A stretch of DNA of 17,705 bases, from the NCBI GenBank assembly GCA_023458535.1, contig JAEWYW010000037.1, positions 1-17,705 of the forward strand. Reading direction: 5' to 3'. The position numbers and the translations under genes were made by a program. Positions 1 through 8,412 of this stretch are shown here, piece by piece (within the stretch, counting starts at the first letter, position 1; every line of letters begins with the position of its first letter). The notes beneath the pieces were generated by a model. That model saw nothing but the letters and a program-made list of their open reading frames with translations. It was not told the origin of the DNA and ran no database searches. The stretch comes from Bacteroidota bacterium (GTDB lineage: Bacteria > Bacteroidota > Bacteroidia > Flavobacteriales > Weeksellaceae).

Positions 1-1406
1 CTGTCAGCATGTATAAATTGACTGTTTTCATCAATAGTTACATCAATTTTAATTTTTTTCTGGTCGGCTGCGGATCGGTTGGCTAGCAAAGCGTAATCTA
101 CAATCTCTGAGACGGAAGTATTTTTGATATTTAACTGAAGCGAACCACTTTCCAATTGTGTGATATTCAACAATTCACCAGTAATTTGAAGCAATCTGTT
201 GGCATCATCTTTTATCCCGGAAACTAAATTTTGTTGTTCTTCATTCAAGTTTCCAATTTGATGATTTTCAAGCAGTTGAACTCCCATTTTAATGGAGGAA
301 ATCGGCGTCTTAAATTCGTGAGAAACAGTGCCCATAAAATTGGTTTTTGCCATATCCAATTCTTTGAAAGGCGTAATATTTCGAAGCATAATAACCTGAC
401 CGATAAATTGCGATTGCTGCTCGCCCGTAGGAACAATATTGATATCGATGACGTCTTTCTCGAAATAACTTTCCTTACCATCTGCAAAAATTTTCATGGG
501 TTCATTTTGCCATTTCGAATCGTTTCGTGGGGAAATATCCTGAATCATATCGCGTATCAAATCGTTATGAACGGCAATATCCTGAATACGTTGACCAAGC
601 ATTTGTTCTCTCTTCAACCCTGTAATTTTCAGAGATTCTTCGTTCACAAAAAGTATTTTCATTTCTTCATCAATACCGATAACTGGATCGTGCATATTGT
701 CTATCAAAGTTTCAATGCGCTTCTTTCCCTTTATAATTCGGTCGAGTTTACTTTCGGAATATTCTTGAAGTTTTTCAGCCATCGTATTGAATGATTTTGC
801 CAACTCTCCAAACTCACTATGGCTTTCAAAATGTACACGTTCTTTATAATTTTGATTGGCGATCTGGCGAATGCTGTGCGTAAGTTCCTTAATAGGATTG
901 GCAATATTGGAGGGCAAATTTATCAGCAGAATAAAAGCCAACAAAAAACAAATGGTTCCCACCACAGAAATTACAGCGATGGCGTTTTCTGCAGTTTCAT
1001 TGGCGATGCTACTTTTGTGGTTAATGGCTTCCATATTCAGGCGCGTAAGTTCTGCAATATCCTGACGGATAGCCGATAAGACTTGTGGATTGTCAATATT
1101 TGTTTTTAAATTTTCAAAGTGCAGTTTCACATTCTCCGTGGCTTCCTTTTCGCCCATTTCGGTTACGTTTTGCTGCTGCTTTTCAAGGTTTCGGGCAAAT
1201 TTGGTGAGCGCAATCGAATTTTCAGGAAGTTCTTCCAACGCCAAAAGCATATTTCTGGAATATTCTAAGGTATTGTAATTCGCCAGTAAAATATTATTGG
1301 TATCTCTTTTCAGCTGATTGATGTACCAACCACTGAGAGCGGATAATACAATGATCATTATGAATAAAAATCCGACACCGAAATTGAGTTTTGTTTTAAT
1401 TTTCAT
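1..1406 (-). CDS. Membrane sensor histidine kinase of the kdp cluster (HAMP-PAS-HisKA), 3' end cut by window edge
   Basis: This is a two-component sensor kinase that autophosphorylates on a histidine and probably feeds the response regulator at 8578-9912. It begins at the ATG at 1406 (MKIKTKLNF...) and 468 codons are visible. Seen in order: TM1 about residues 8-29, a roughly 110-residue helical periplasmic region, TM2 about 143-164, a HAMP linker about 165-217, a PAS domain about 232-345 (DNMHDPVIGID, ILFVNEESLKITG), and a HisKA H-box SHEFKTP with phospho-acceptor His363. The reading ends near residue 468, just before the expected N-box, so the ATP-binding domain lies outside the window. It starts 21 nt after the KdpD-like sensor gene and is the last visible gene of the kdp operon. 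In E. coli KdpD the sensor and kinase parts are one protein; here they are separate. The kinase assignment is firm. Its role as the catalytic half of a split KdpD is inferred from position. Confidence 0.93.
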   Translation of the reverse strand, partial: MKIKTKLNFGVGFLFIMIIVLSALSGWYINQLKRDTNNILLANYNTLEYSRNMLLALEELPENSIALTKFARNLEKQQQNVTEMGEKEATENVKLHFENLKTNIDNPQVLSAIRQDIAELTRLNMEAINHKSSIANETAENAIAVISVVGTICFLLAFILLINLPSNIANPIKELTHSIRQIANQNYKERVHFESHSEFGELAKSFNTMAEKLQEYSESKLDRIIKGKKRIETLIDNMHDPVIGIDEEMKILFVNEESLKITGLKREQMLGQRIQDIAVHNDLIRDMIQDISPRNDSKWQNEPMKIFADGKESYFEKDVIDINIVPTGEQQSQFIGQVIMLRNITPFKELDMAKTNFMGTVSHEFKTPISSIKMGVQLLENHQIGNLNEEQQNLVSGIKDDANRLLQITGELLNITQLESGSLQLNIKNTSVSEIVDYALLANRSAADQKKIKIDVTIDENSQFIHAD

Positions 1407-1427
1407 TTTTAATTGCTAAACTAATTT

Positions 1428-2539
1428 TCAACTAAGCACCACTAAATCAATATTTTCCAGAGACAACCTATTGAGAAGTGTATTGAATGTATCGGTTGCC
1501 AGAATTATTTTCCAAAGATTAAGATGTGGTTTCCCAATGCAAACCGTCGTAATCTTATGGTCTTCACAAACCTGCATGATGGTATGCACAATTTTTGGAC
1601 TTTCGATTTTAATAATTTCAGCGCCTAATTCGGTGGCTAATTTAAAGTTATTTATCAAATGTCTTTGCTTGCCCAAACTTATTTTATCGGCACTTTCTTT
1701 GGGGGTTTGAACATAAAGCACATACCATTTGCTGTTGTAATAATTGGCTAAACGGGCGGTTTTCCTGATGACATTTTTGGAGGTGTTCTCGTTGGAACTA
1801 ATGCACGCCAAAAATTTTTCTTTTCGAAGATTTTTCGAGGTAGAAACTTCATTCTCGACTTTTCGTTGCACCTGAGAAGCAACTTCTTTTAAAGCCAACT
1901 CACGGAGCTGCAGAATATGTTCGGTTCTAAAAAAATTATTCAGTGCTGCATTAATCTTGCTCGAGTCGTATATTTTGCCGTCTTTCAGTCGGTTAATCAG
2001 TTCTTCTGCCGTCAAATCAATATTTACCACCTCATCGGCTTCAGCCAAAATACTGTCGGGAATTCTTTCGCTTACTTCAACGCCCGTAATCTGCTGTATT
2101 TCTTGATTTAAACTCTCAATATGTTGAATATTAACCGCAGAAATCACGTGGATTCCAGCATCCAGAATATCCAAAACATCCTGCCAGCGTTTCTCATTTT
2201 TGCTTCCTTGAATATTGGTGTGCGCCAACTCATCTACAATAACAATATCGGGACGCTGGTGATAATCGCCTGAACATCCATTTCTTGCAGTTCCTTGCCC
2301 TTGTAGAAAATACTTCGGCGCGGAATGCTTGGCAAACCATCGAGCAATGCGTGGGTTTCTTTTCGGTAATGTGTTTCGATATAGCCAATTTTAACATCAA
2401 TTCCGCTCTGCAATAAGGCATGTGCTTCCTGCAACATGCGGTACGTTTTTCCCACACCCGCACTCATGCCGATGTAAATCTTAAACTTTCCGCGTCTTGA
2501 TTTTTGAATTAAATCTAAAAATTGTTGAGCATTTGCCAT
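1428..2539 (-). pseudogene. kdpD: KdpD-type osmosensor protein (KdpD + Usp domains only), frameshifted
   Basis: This encodes the cytoplasmic sensory part of KdpD, about 371 residues, without transmembrane or kinase domains. The first part (2539-2234) starts MANAQQFLDL and has a Walker A GMSAGVGKT at residues 24-32, then goes out of frame and stops at TAG. The second part (frame ending at 1428) continues as RPDIVIVDELAHTN, KRWQDVLDILDAGI and NIQHIESLN, followed by a Usp-like domain (KFLACISSNE ... CIGKP). The two frames join if one base is added near 2250-2260, restoring the segment equivalent to E. coli ARRPALILMDELAHSN. The rest of the second frame is intact and well conserved, so the lesion is either recent or a sequencing error. 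It lies 43 nt after the porin gene and 21 nt before the histidine kinase. Without the shift no ATG start is near the second part; a TTG at 2228 is the nearest candidate. Family identity is firm; whether it is truly broken is open. Confidence 0.88.
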
Positions 2540-2582
2540 GAGATGGGTAGAAAATTAAATTTTATTTTTCAAGGTTGGATGA

Positions 2583-3662
2583 TTAAAAAGCGATGCTTAA
2601 CGATGTTGAGAGCAGAAAATTGTCATGAGATGCTTTGTTATTTTTAAAAAACAATGGGTCTTTTGAATTCAAACTCCGGGCTTCCATACGCCACAAAACA
2701 TTGGTTGCAATTCTATAATCGTAATTAATAGAATAGCCAAAAGTTTGGAATCCGTTAGGTGTTAGACTGGGAATGATGACTCCATTTTTGTCGCTAAAAT
2801 ATTCACCACGCATTGCTAAACTACTATTTTCGTTTGGTTGAAACTTCAAAATTATAGCAGGTGTATACCATGAGTTGTACTGTTTACTTCCTGTTGTTTT
2901 CTGCTCTGCGCCAATGTCGAAACCAGCCGTTAAAGCCCATTTTTTACTCAACTTAAAAATGCCATAAAGATTATGAAAATACCGCATTTGTCTAATGCTG
3001 TAGGCTTTATCATTCCCAACAAATGAACTGGAATTCAATGTCATTTTATCATTGATTTGATACGTGAGCTGATGTCCAAAAGCGGGTGTGTTATTACCAT
3101 CGGCACGTGCAATTCTTTGCCAACCATTCAGCACCAAAAACGCAAAATACCACTTGCCACTTTTGTCGTTATACGAGAGCCGTGCGCCTGTCTCAAAATA
3201 AGGAGAGTTTTCTGCTGCCAAACTTCGTATAAGTGTATAATTATCTTTTCCAATTGCACTTTCCCATCCGATGTGCGAAGGTAAAATTCCGGCATCAAGC
3301 CAAATGTTCTGGGTTTTGGAGAGCTTAATACCGACGTTTGCTTCGTAGATATTTTTTAAAACACCTTCTTCTGCTGCATAATTGGCATTCATATAAGTTC
3401 CTGCTGCCAAAGCCAAGTTTCCACGTATATTTTCTGTTGCGTATTCCGCTTTTATCAAAACTAAATTCAGGTTGATTTCATTATGGCGGTTATGTGAATA
3501 GATGAAGCCTGGACGCTGATGATTTTGTGGATTGCCAAAGTCGTAATTGTAATAGACTTCGGCATATCCTGAAATTTTCAACGGAGAAATTCGAACACTA
3601 TCTTCTTGACCAAATAGTATCATGGAGAACGCCATCGCAACTAGAGTTAGTAGATTTTTCAT
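2583..3662 (-). CDS. Outer-membrane beta-barrel porin, BBP2-like, inside the kdp operon
   Basis: This is a predicted outer-membrane channel of about 359 residues. The chosen start is the ATG at 3662, which gives a clean signal peptide (MKNLLTLVAMAFSMILFG, then Q). An upstream in-frame TTG at 3686 would add eight residues and abut the kdpC stop, which seems less likely. The mature protein shows alternating beta-strand character with SGYAEVYYNYDFG near its start, HNRHNEINLNLVLIKAEY, then LDAGILPSHIGWESAIGKDN, AAENSPYFETGARL and LVLNGWQRIA. From memory these match the OmpL-like/BBP2 porin family of Bacteroidota. It ends in SLSIAF, with a C-terminal aromatic as expected for a barrel. It lies 25 nt after kdpC and 43 nt before the KdpD sensor gene, so it is probably co-transcribed with the potassium pump and may let K+ or other small solutes cross the outer membrane. 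The barrel call is firm. The substrate is inferred from position only. Confidence 0.85.
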   Translation of the reverse strand: MKNLLTLVAMAFSMILFGQEDSVRISPLKISGYAEVYYNYDFGNPQNHQRPGFIYSHNRHNEINLNLVLIKAEYATENIRGNLALAAGTYMNANYAAEEGVLKNIYEANVGIKLSKTQNIWLDAGILPSHIGWESAIGKDNYTLIRSLAAENSPYFETGARLSYNDKSGKWYFAFLVLNGWQRIARADGNNTPAFGHQLTYQINDKMTLNSSSFVGNDKAYSIRQMRYFHNLYGIFKLSKKWALTAGFDIGAEQKTTGSKQYNSWYTPAIILKFQPNENSSLAMRGEYFSDKNGVIIPSLTPNGFQTFGYSINYDYRIATNVLWRMEARSLNSKDPLFFKNNKASHDNFLLSTSLSIAF

Positions 3663-3687
3663 TTTAAATGGATTGTTTTTAATCAAC

Positions 3688-4257
3688 TTATTTTCGAGTA
3701 TCCAACTTTTCTAAAGCGATATTCAACTTTAAAACATTGATTTTCTCGGGACCAAAAATTCCTAACAAGGGTTTTTCCGTATTTTCTGCTACCAAGTCTT
3801 TGATTTTATATTCTGGAATCTGGCAAACGTTTGCAACTCGCTGCACCTGAATTTCAGCTGATTTTACAGATATGTGCGGGTCTAAACCACTTCCACTCGC
3901 CGTAATCATATCCATCGGAATATCCGATTTTTTAACATGCGGATGGTGTTTCATAAAATGTTCAATTCGCTGCTCCACCTGCTGAAGATATTCTTCATTG
4001 GAAGGCCCTTTGTTGCTTCCTCCCGAACCAGCCGCATTATAATCTACCGCCGAGGGACGCGACCAGAAATACATGTTTTTGTTAAAAGTCTGACCGATAT
4101 TTTCGTAGTATTTTTTACCTTCAAATTCTACAATCTTTCCGTGACCTTGGTTCGAAGTCATTTGCGTAATACCCCAAATGCTGATGGGATAGAATACCGA
4201 AAAAAAGATGATCATTACCAAAGTAAGTTTTATGGCTGGTGCATTATGTTGTTTCAT
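3688..4257 (-). CDS. kdpC: Potassium-transporting P-type ATPase, KdpC subunit
   Basis: KdpC is the single-span accessory subunit of the KdpFABC potassium pump, located in the inner membrane with a periplasmic domain. The product is 189 residues, the usual length. One N-terminal TM helix is visible at about residues 10-32 (LVMIIFFSVFYPISIWGIT). After it come typical family motifs: FWSRPSAVDYNAAGSGGSN, a DMITASGSGLDPHIS block, and AEIQVQRVA. It starts at the ATG at 4257, 11 nt after the kdpB stop, and its stop is 25 nt before the porin ATG, so it sits in the same operon. No oddities were seen. Confidence 0.97.
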   Translation of the reverse strand: MKQHNAPAIKLTLVMIIFFSVFYPISIWGITQMTSNQGHGKIVEFEGKKYYENIGQTFNKNMYFWSRPSAVDYNAAGSGGSNKGPSNEEYLQQVEQRIEHFMKHHPHVKKSDIPMDMITASGSGLDPHISVKSAEIQVQRVANVCQIPEYKIKDLVAENTEKPLLGIFGPEKINVLKLNIALEKLDTRK

Positions 4258-4268
4258 TTTTAAATTTT

Positions 4269-6278
4269 TTAAATAAATAGGGATACAATAATGTCGATGA
4301 TTTTGATTCCGATAAAAGGCACCACAAGGCCGCCCAAACCATAGATGAACATATTTCTGCGCAGTAAGGCGGATGCACCTATTGGTTTGTACGCAACTCC
4401 TTTTAATGCTAATGGAATTAGAATCGGGATAATGATAGCATTGAAGATGATGGCTGATAAAATCGCAGTCTCGGGCGAATGCAGACGCATGATGTTGAGG
4501 CCTTGCAAAGCAGGAATCGCCGTGATAAAAAGTGCGGGAATAATTGCAAAATACTTTGCGACATCGTTCGCAATACTAAATGTGGTAAGCGTACCACGCG
4601 TCATCAATAACTGCTTCCCTATTTCTACCACTTCAATAAGTTTGGTAGGATCGTTGTCCAGGTCCACCATATTTCCGGCCTCTTTCGCTGCCTGAGTGCC
4701 ACTGTTCATAGCAACACCCACATCGGCTTGTGCCAATGCCGGTGCATCATTGGTTCCATCACCCATCATGGCCACCAAGCGTCCTTCAGCCTGTTCTTTT
4801 TTAATATAATTCATCTTATCCTCGGGCTTCGCTTCGGCAATAAAATCATCAACTCCTGCTTTTTCAGCAATAAATTTTGCAGTCAGAGGATTATCACCCG
4901 TAACCATCACGGTTTTAATTCCCATTTTTCTAAGGCGTGCAAAACGCTCCTGAATCCCAGGTTTAATAACATCCTGAAGTTCAATAACACCCAAAACGTT
5001 TTCATTTTCTGCAACTACGAGCGGCGTTCCACCATTACTGGAAATTCTGGTAACCTCATCGCTAATTTCTTTTGGAAATGCATTTTCTGCGGCTTCAACT
5101 AAATTTTTAATTGAATCATAAGCTCCTTTTCGTGTCCTTACATCCTCATAGTTGATGCCTGAACATCGAGTTTCGGCTGTAAACTTGATAAATGTAGGTC
5201 TCGAAATACCGTAGGATTGTGGACTGACGTTTGCCAACTCAACAATGGATTTTCCTTCGGGTGTCTCGTCTGCCATCGAACTCAACACTACGGCTTTTAA
5301 AAAATGTTTTTCATCAACACCGTTCGCGGGAAAAAAATTGGTTGCTTTTCTGTTTCCTATCGTTATTGTTCCCGTTTTATCCAACAACAATACATCGATA
5401 TCACCAGCGGTTTCTACCGCTTTTCCACTTTTCGTAATAACATTAGCTCGTAATGCACGGTCCATTCCTGCAATGCCAATTGCTGAAAGCAAGCCGCCAA
5501 TTGTCGTCGGAATTAAGCAAACGAATAGGGATATAAAGGCTGCAATGGTGATGGGTGTTTGTGCGTAATCTGCAAAGGGTTTCAAAGTGACTGTCACGAT
5601 GATGAATACCAATGTAAACCCTGCCAAAAGAATGGTAAGTGCAATCTCGTTTGGTGTTTTTTGTCTGGACGCACCTTCTACCAAAGCGATCATTTTATCC
5701 AAAAAACTTTCGCCTTTTTCTGTCGTTACCCTAACTTTTATCCGGTCCGACAAAACTTTTGTACCGCCCGTAACACTGCTTTTGTCACCGCCTGCTTCCC
5801 GAATTACTGGCGCACTTTCGCCTGTAATTGCGCTTTCGTCTATGGTGGCCAAACCTTCAACAATTTCGCCATCCGTTGGGATGATGTCGCCTGCCTCGCA
5901 CAAGAAAACATCATTTTTTTTGAGTTCGCTGGAGGAAATTACAACTCCATTTTCTAGTTTGGCAGGGGTCTCTTCACGGGTTTTACGCAGACTATCCGCT
6001 TGTGCTTTTCCTCTGGCTTCAGCAATGGCTTTCGCAAAATTGGCAAAAAGAAGTGTCAAAAATAAAATGATAAATACACTGAAATTGTAGCCAAAACTAC
6101 CTTGAGACTTTTCTCCTAATAGCGTCCAAATACTTACGAATAACATCACCACTGTACCGATTTCCACCAGAAACATCACGGGATTTCGGAACATAATTTT
6201 CGGGTTGAGTTTGATAAATGACTCTTTTAGTGCGCCTTGCACCATATCGTGTTGAAATAATGATTGTTTTGATTTCAT
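4269..6278 (-). CDS. kdpB: Potassium-transporting P-type ATPase, KdpB catalytic subunit
   Basis: KdpB is the ATP-hydrolysing P-type ATPase subunit that drives K+ uptake by KdpFABC in the inner membrane. The product is 669 residues, normal for the family. Visible signatures are the actuator motif TGES (residues 152-155; its Ser aligns with the regulatory Ser162 of E. coli KdpB), the phosphorylation motif DKTGT with Asp300, the nucleotide-binding region, and the hinge motif MVTGDNPLTA followed by MMGDGTNDAPALAQADVG. Hydrophobic segments flank the cytoplasmic domains, including the IPTTIGGLLSAIG segment and several helices at the C-terminus. It starts at the ATG at 6278, 9 nt after the kdpA stop, and ends 11 nt before kdpC. 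Key catalytic residues are all present, so the pump should be functional. Confidence 0.98.
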   Translation of the reverse strand: MKSKQSLFQHDMVQGALKESFIKLNPKIMFRNPVMFLVEIGTVVMLFVSIWTLLGEKSQGSFGYNFSVFIILFLTLLFANFAKAIAEARGKAQADSLRKTREETPAKLENGVVISSSELKKNDVFLCEAGDIIPTDGEIVEGLATIDESAITGESAPVIREAGGDKSSVTGGTKVLSDRIKVRVTTEKGESFLDKMIALVEGASRQKTPNEIALTILLAGFTLVFIIVTVTLKPFADYAQTPITIAAFISLFVCLIPTTIGGLLSAIGIAGMDRALRANVITKSGKAVETAGDIDVLLLDKTGTITIGNRKATNFFPANGVDEKHFLKAVVLSSMADETPEGKSIVELANVSPQSYGISRPTFIKFTAETRCSGINYEDVRTRKGAYDSIKNLVEAAENAFPKEISDEVTRISSNGGTPLVVAENENVLGVIELQDVIKPGIQERFARLRKMGIKTVMVTGDNPLTAKFIAEKAGVDDFIAEAKPEDKMNYIKKEQAEGRLVAMMGDGTNDAPALAQADVGVAMNSGTQAAKEAGNMVDLDNDPTKLIEVVEIGKQLLMTRGTLTTFSIANDVAKYFAIIPALFITAIPALQGLNIMRLHSPETAILSAIIFNAIIIPILIPLALKGVAYKPIGASALLRRNMFIYGLGGLVVPFIGIKIIDIIVSLFI

Positions 6279-6287
6279 GATTAAATT

Positions 6288-7976
6288 CTATTTCATTGAA
6301 AAATATTCGGCAATAGGACCCAAGGTCAATGCTGGGAAGAATGATAATGCGGCAACAATGATGATTACGGCAAAAACCATAATACCGAACGTTGAAGTAT
6401 CTGTTTTTAATGTTCCGGCACTTTCGGGTATGTATTTTTTCTGAGCCAGCAAACCCGCAATGGCAACTGGGCCAATGATGGGTAAGAATCGACCAAAAAG
6501 AAGGACGAAACCTGTAGAAATATTCCAGAAAAGGTTGTTGTCTCCCAAACCTTCAAAGCCGCTTCCATTATTGGCTGATGACGAAGTGAATTCATATAAA
6601 ATTTCGCTGAATCCATGAAAGCCCGGATTATTTAGAGTGGAAGCAACATATTCTGGAAAGGCCGTAGCAATGGCTGTTCCCACCAAAATTAAGAAAGGAT
6701 GAAGCAAGGCAATAACCATCGCAATTTTCATTTCGCGAGCTTCCACTTTTTTGCCTAAAAATTCTGGAGTTCGACCCACCATTAATCCACTTATGAAAAC
6801 CGCCAAAATGATGAAGACTAAAAAATTGAGAATGCCAACTCCACAACCGCCGTAAAAAGCATTAATCATCATGGCAAGAAGTTCATTCATTCCTGATAAA
6901 GTCATCGTGCTGTCATGCATGGCATTAACAGAACCTGTGGAAATTACCGTGGTTACAATGCTCCAAAAGCCCGAAGCCGCTGCACCAAAACGCATTTCTT
7001 TACCTTCCATCGCTCCCAAATCGGCGTTGATTCCCATTTTTGTAATGGCGGGATTGTCCTGCATTTCCATATACACATTCGGAACAGCCAACAGTAGAAA
7101 CCCTAAAGTCATCACTCCAAAAATCATCCAAGCCATTTTTTTCCTCTGAATGAAAAATCCGAAGGCAAAAACCATCGCAATGGGGATAATGAGTTGAGCA
7201 AACATCTCTACCATCGACGTTAGGTAGGTTGGATTTTCAAAAGGATGCGCACTATTGGTTCCAAAGAAGCCTCCGCCATTGGTTCCGATATGTTTTATGG
7301 CTATAAAAGCCGCTGCGGGACCTGTGGAAACTTCAACTTGATCACCTTGCAGATTGGTGACTGTATCTTTCCCTGAAAAAGTCATCGGTGTGCCTTCGAA
7401 AACAAGCACAGTAGCTACAATAATGCAAAGTGGTACTAAAATTCGGGTACACGATTTCACAAAGAAATTGTAAAAATTACCCAAGGTGTTACTTGACTGA
7501 TCTCGGAATGCTCGAAATACAACAGCCGCGGCAGCCATTCCTGTTCCTGCACTTACAAATTGCAAAAACATCAGCCACATCTGTCCCAAATAACTAATTC
7601 CCGTTTCGCCCGAATAGTGTTGCAGATTGCAATTCACCACGAAAGAAATCACGGTATTAAATGCCAAATCTGCCGTCATGCTCGGGTTTTGATCGGGGTT
7701 CAGAGGTAAAATCCCTTGCGTCATCAAAATCAGCATTCCCAATACAAACCAAAACATATTGATGGTCAACATTGCTACGAGATGCTGTTTCCAGTTCATT
7801 TCCTGCAGCGGATTTATCCCCGAAATTTTGTAAAATAGATTTTCTATGGGTCCGAAGATTTTATCGGTAACCATTTTTTTTTCGCTATACACGTTGGCAA
7901 TGTACTTGCCCAATGGAATTCCTACGGCGACGGCTGCTGCAAAAACGGCAACAATTCCTAGTATTTCTGTGTTCAT
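6288..7976 (-). CDS. kdpA: Potassium-transporting ATPase, KdpA channel-like subunit
   Basis: KdpA binds and selects K+ in the KdpFABC complex. It is a 562-residue polytopic inner-membrane protein related to the Trk/Ktr/K+-channel superfamily. The four selectivity-filter-like loops expected of KdpA are visible: NCNLQHYSGE (about residue 115), GTNGGGFFGTNSAHPFENPT (about 231-250), GGCGVGILNF (about 376) and ANNGSGFEGL (in the last quarter). Other typical segments are AGTGMAAAAVVFRAF and GRTPEFLGKKVEAREM. It starts at the ATG at 7976, 70 nt after the preceding micro-ORF, and its stop lies 9 nt before kdpB. The start gives the expected MNTEILGIVAVFAAAVAVGIPLG first membrane helix region. Confidence 0.98.
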   Translation of the reverse strand: MNTEILGIVAVFAAAVAVGIPLGKYIANVYSEKKMVTDKIFGPIENLFYKISGINPLQEMNWKQHLVAMLTINMFWFVLGMLILMTQGILPLNPDQNPSMTADLAFNTVISFVVNCNLQHYSGETGISYLGQMWLMFLQFVSAGTGMAAAAVVFRAFRDQSSNTLGNFYNFFVKSCTRILVPLCIIVATVLVFEGTPMTFSGKDTVTNLQGDQVEVSTGPAAAFIAIKHIGTNGGGFFGTNSAHPFENPTYLTSMVEMFAQLIIPIAMVFAFGFFIQRKKMAWMIFGVMTLGFLLLAVPNVYMEMQDNPAITKMGINADLGAMEGKEMRFGAAASGFWSIVTTVISTGSVNAMHDSTMTLSGMNELLAMMINAFYGGCGVGILNFLVFIILAVFISGLMVGRTPEFLGKKVEAREMKIAMVIALLHPFLILVGTAIATAFPEYVASTLNNPGFHGFSEILYEFTSSSANNGSGFEGLGDNNLFWNISTGFVLLFGRFLPIIGPVAIAGLLAQKKYIPESAGTLKTDTSTFGIMVFAVIIIVAALSFFPALTLGPIAEYFSMK

Positions 7977-8046
7977 GATTTTTAAATAAGATTGAATAGG
8001 AGATTAAGCACTAAACCAAACTTCTGTTCTTTTTTCCTAATCGTTT

Positions 8047-8154
8047 TTAATTGATGGTCTGAAACTGCAACAATGCGTAGATCAACGCCATTACAAAAAG
8101 ACACATCAGCAGGTAGGTAAGAAAGTTCTCCATGGGTTTAGGGTTAGACTTCAT
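8047..8154 (-). CDS. Putative single-span micro-protein between kdpF and kdpA
   Basis: This is a tiny reading frame of 35 codons from the ATG at 8154 (MKSNPKPMEN...), or 28 codons from the ATG at 8133 (MENFLTYLL...). It encodes almost nothing but one hydrophobic helix (about FLTYLLMCLFVMALIYALLQF) followed by QTIN and a TAA stop. It begins 12 nt after the kdpF stop and ends 70 nt before kdpA, so it should be on the same transcript. The composition (one helix and a short polar tail) resembles KdpF-type peptides, but I do not recognise its family. It could be an extra small subunit of the K+ pump, a regulatory peptide or a chance frame. Its in-line position supports a real gene. Confidence 0.5.
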   Translation of the reverse strand: MKSNPKPMENFLTYLLMCLFVMALIYALLQFQTIN

Positions 8155-8166
8155 TTGATGGTAGTT

Positions 8167-8244
8167 TTAAAATTTTTCTGGTTTCAGTAAAACATAACAG
8201 GTGTACACAAAAACCAATACAGCGATAATGAATAAAAGCGTCAT
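8167..8244 (-). CDS. kdpF: Potassium-transporting ATPase, KdpF subunit (25 aa)
   Basis: KdpF is the smallest subunit of the KdpFABC pump, a single inner-membrane helix that stabilises the complex. The frame starts at the ATG at 8244 (MTLLFIIAVLVFVYTCYVLL) and ends KPEKF with TAA at 8167-8169, 25 residues in all. A membrane helix followed by Y-x-L-L-K-P-E-K-F is a typical KdpF ending; E. coli KdpF ends YALINAEAF. It lies upstream of kdpA on the same strand, the canonical order, with one extra micro-ORF between them. It is too short for most automatic gene callers and may be missing from standard annotation. Confidence 0.85.
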   Translation of the reverse strand: MTLLFIIAVLVFVYTCYVLLKPEKF

Positions 8245-8294
8245 TGTCTGAGATTTTGATTTGTTTGAATTTGTTTTTGATAGGAAATTTCAAT

Positions 8295-8381
8295 TCAGAT
8301 TTTGTCGAAAAAATCAATGGATTTAAAAAAGAGAGCAAAACATAAGAGCCCTGCGAGTAATAAAAGAATAGTTAGCATCAT
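8295..8381 (-). CDS. Putative single-span micro-protein at the head of the kdp operon (28 aa)
   Basis: The frame starts at a double ATG (8381; the second ATG is at 8378) and ends at TGA 8295-8297. It encodes 28 residues: one hydrophobic helix (LTILLLLAGLLCFALFF) followed by a polar tail KSIDFFDKI. I do not know a named function. It lies 50 nt upstream of kdpF and begins about 24 nt after a predicted transcription start, so it would be the first gene of the kdp transcript. A chance frame with a complete hydrophobic helix and a charged amphipathic tail exactly here is unlikely, but proof needs conservation or proteomics. It could be a small subunit of the pump or a membrane peptide coupling the operon to its sensor. 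Confidence 0.55.
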   Translation of the reverse strand: MMLTILLLLAGLLCFALFFKSIDFFDKI

Positions 8382-8412
8382 GAAAATTTTTAGTTTGACT
8401 TTGTTTTATTTT

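Noticed and set aside
231..794. 187-codon plus-strand frame opposite the histidine kinase
   Set aside because: The minus strand encodes clear HAMP, PAS and HisKA motifs through this interval; the plus frame has none.
2228..2265. Programmed -1 frameshifting in kdpD
   Set aside because: A -1 shift would join the two frames, but there is no X-XXY-YYZ slippery heptamer in the right phase and no evident stimulatory hairpin. Deletion or sequencing error is simpler.
5587..6090. Long plus-strand frames opposite kdpB (also 4345-4695, 4728-5102 and 5559-5957)
   Set aside because: They are antisense shadows of a well-conserved kdpB and encode low-complexity or odd sequences without domains.
8144..8338. 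64-codon minus-strand frame starting MLSFLNPLIF
   Set aside because: It overlaps the tail of the first micro-ORF and all of kdpF in another frame and has no coding-like features; the kdpF frame explains this stretch.
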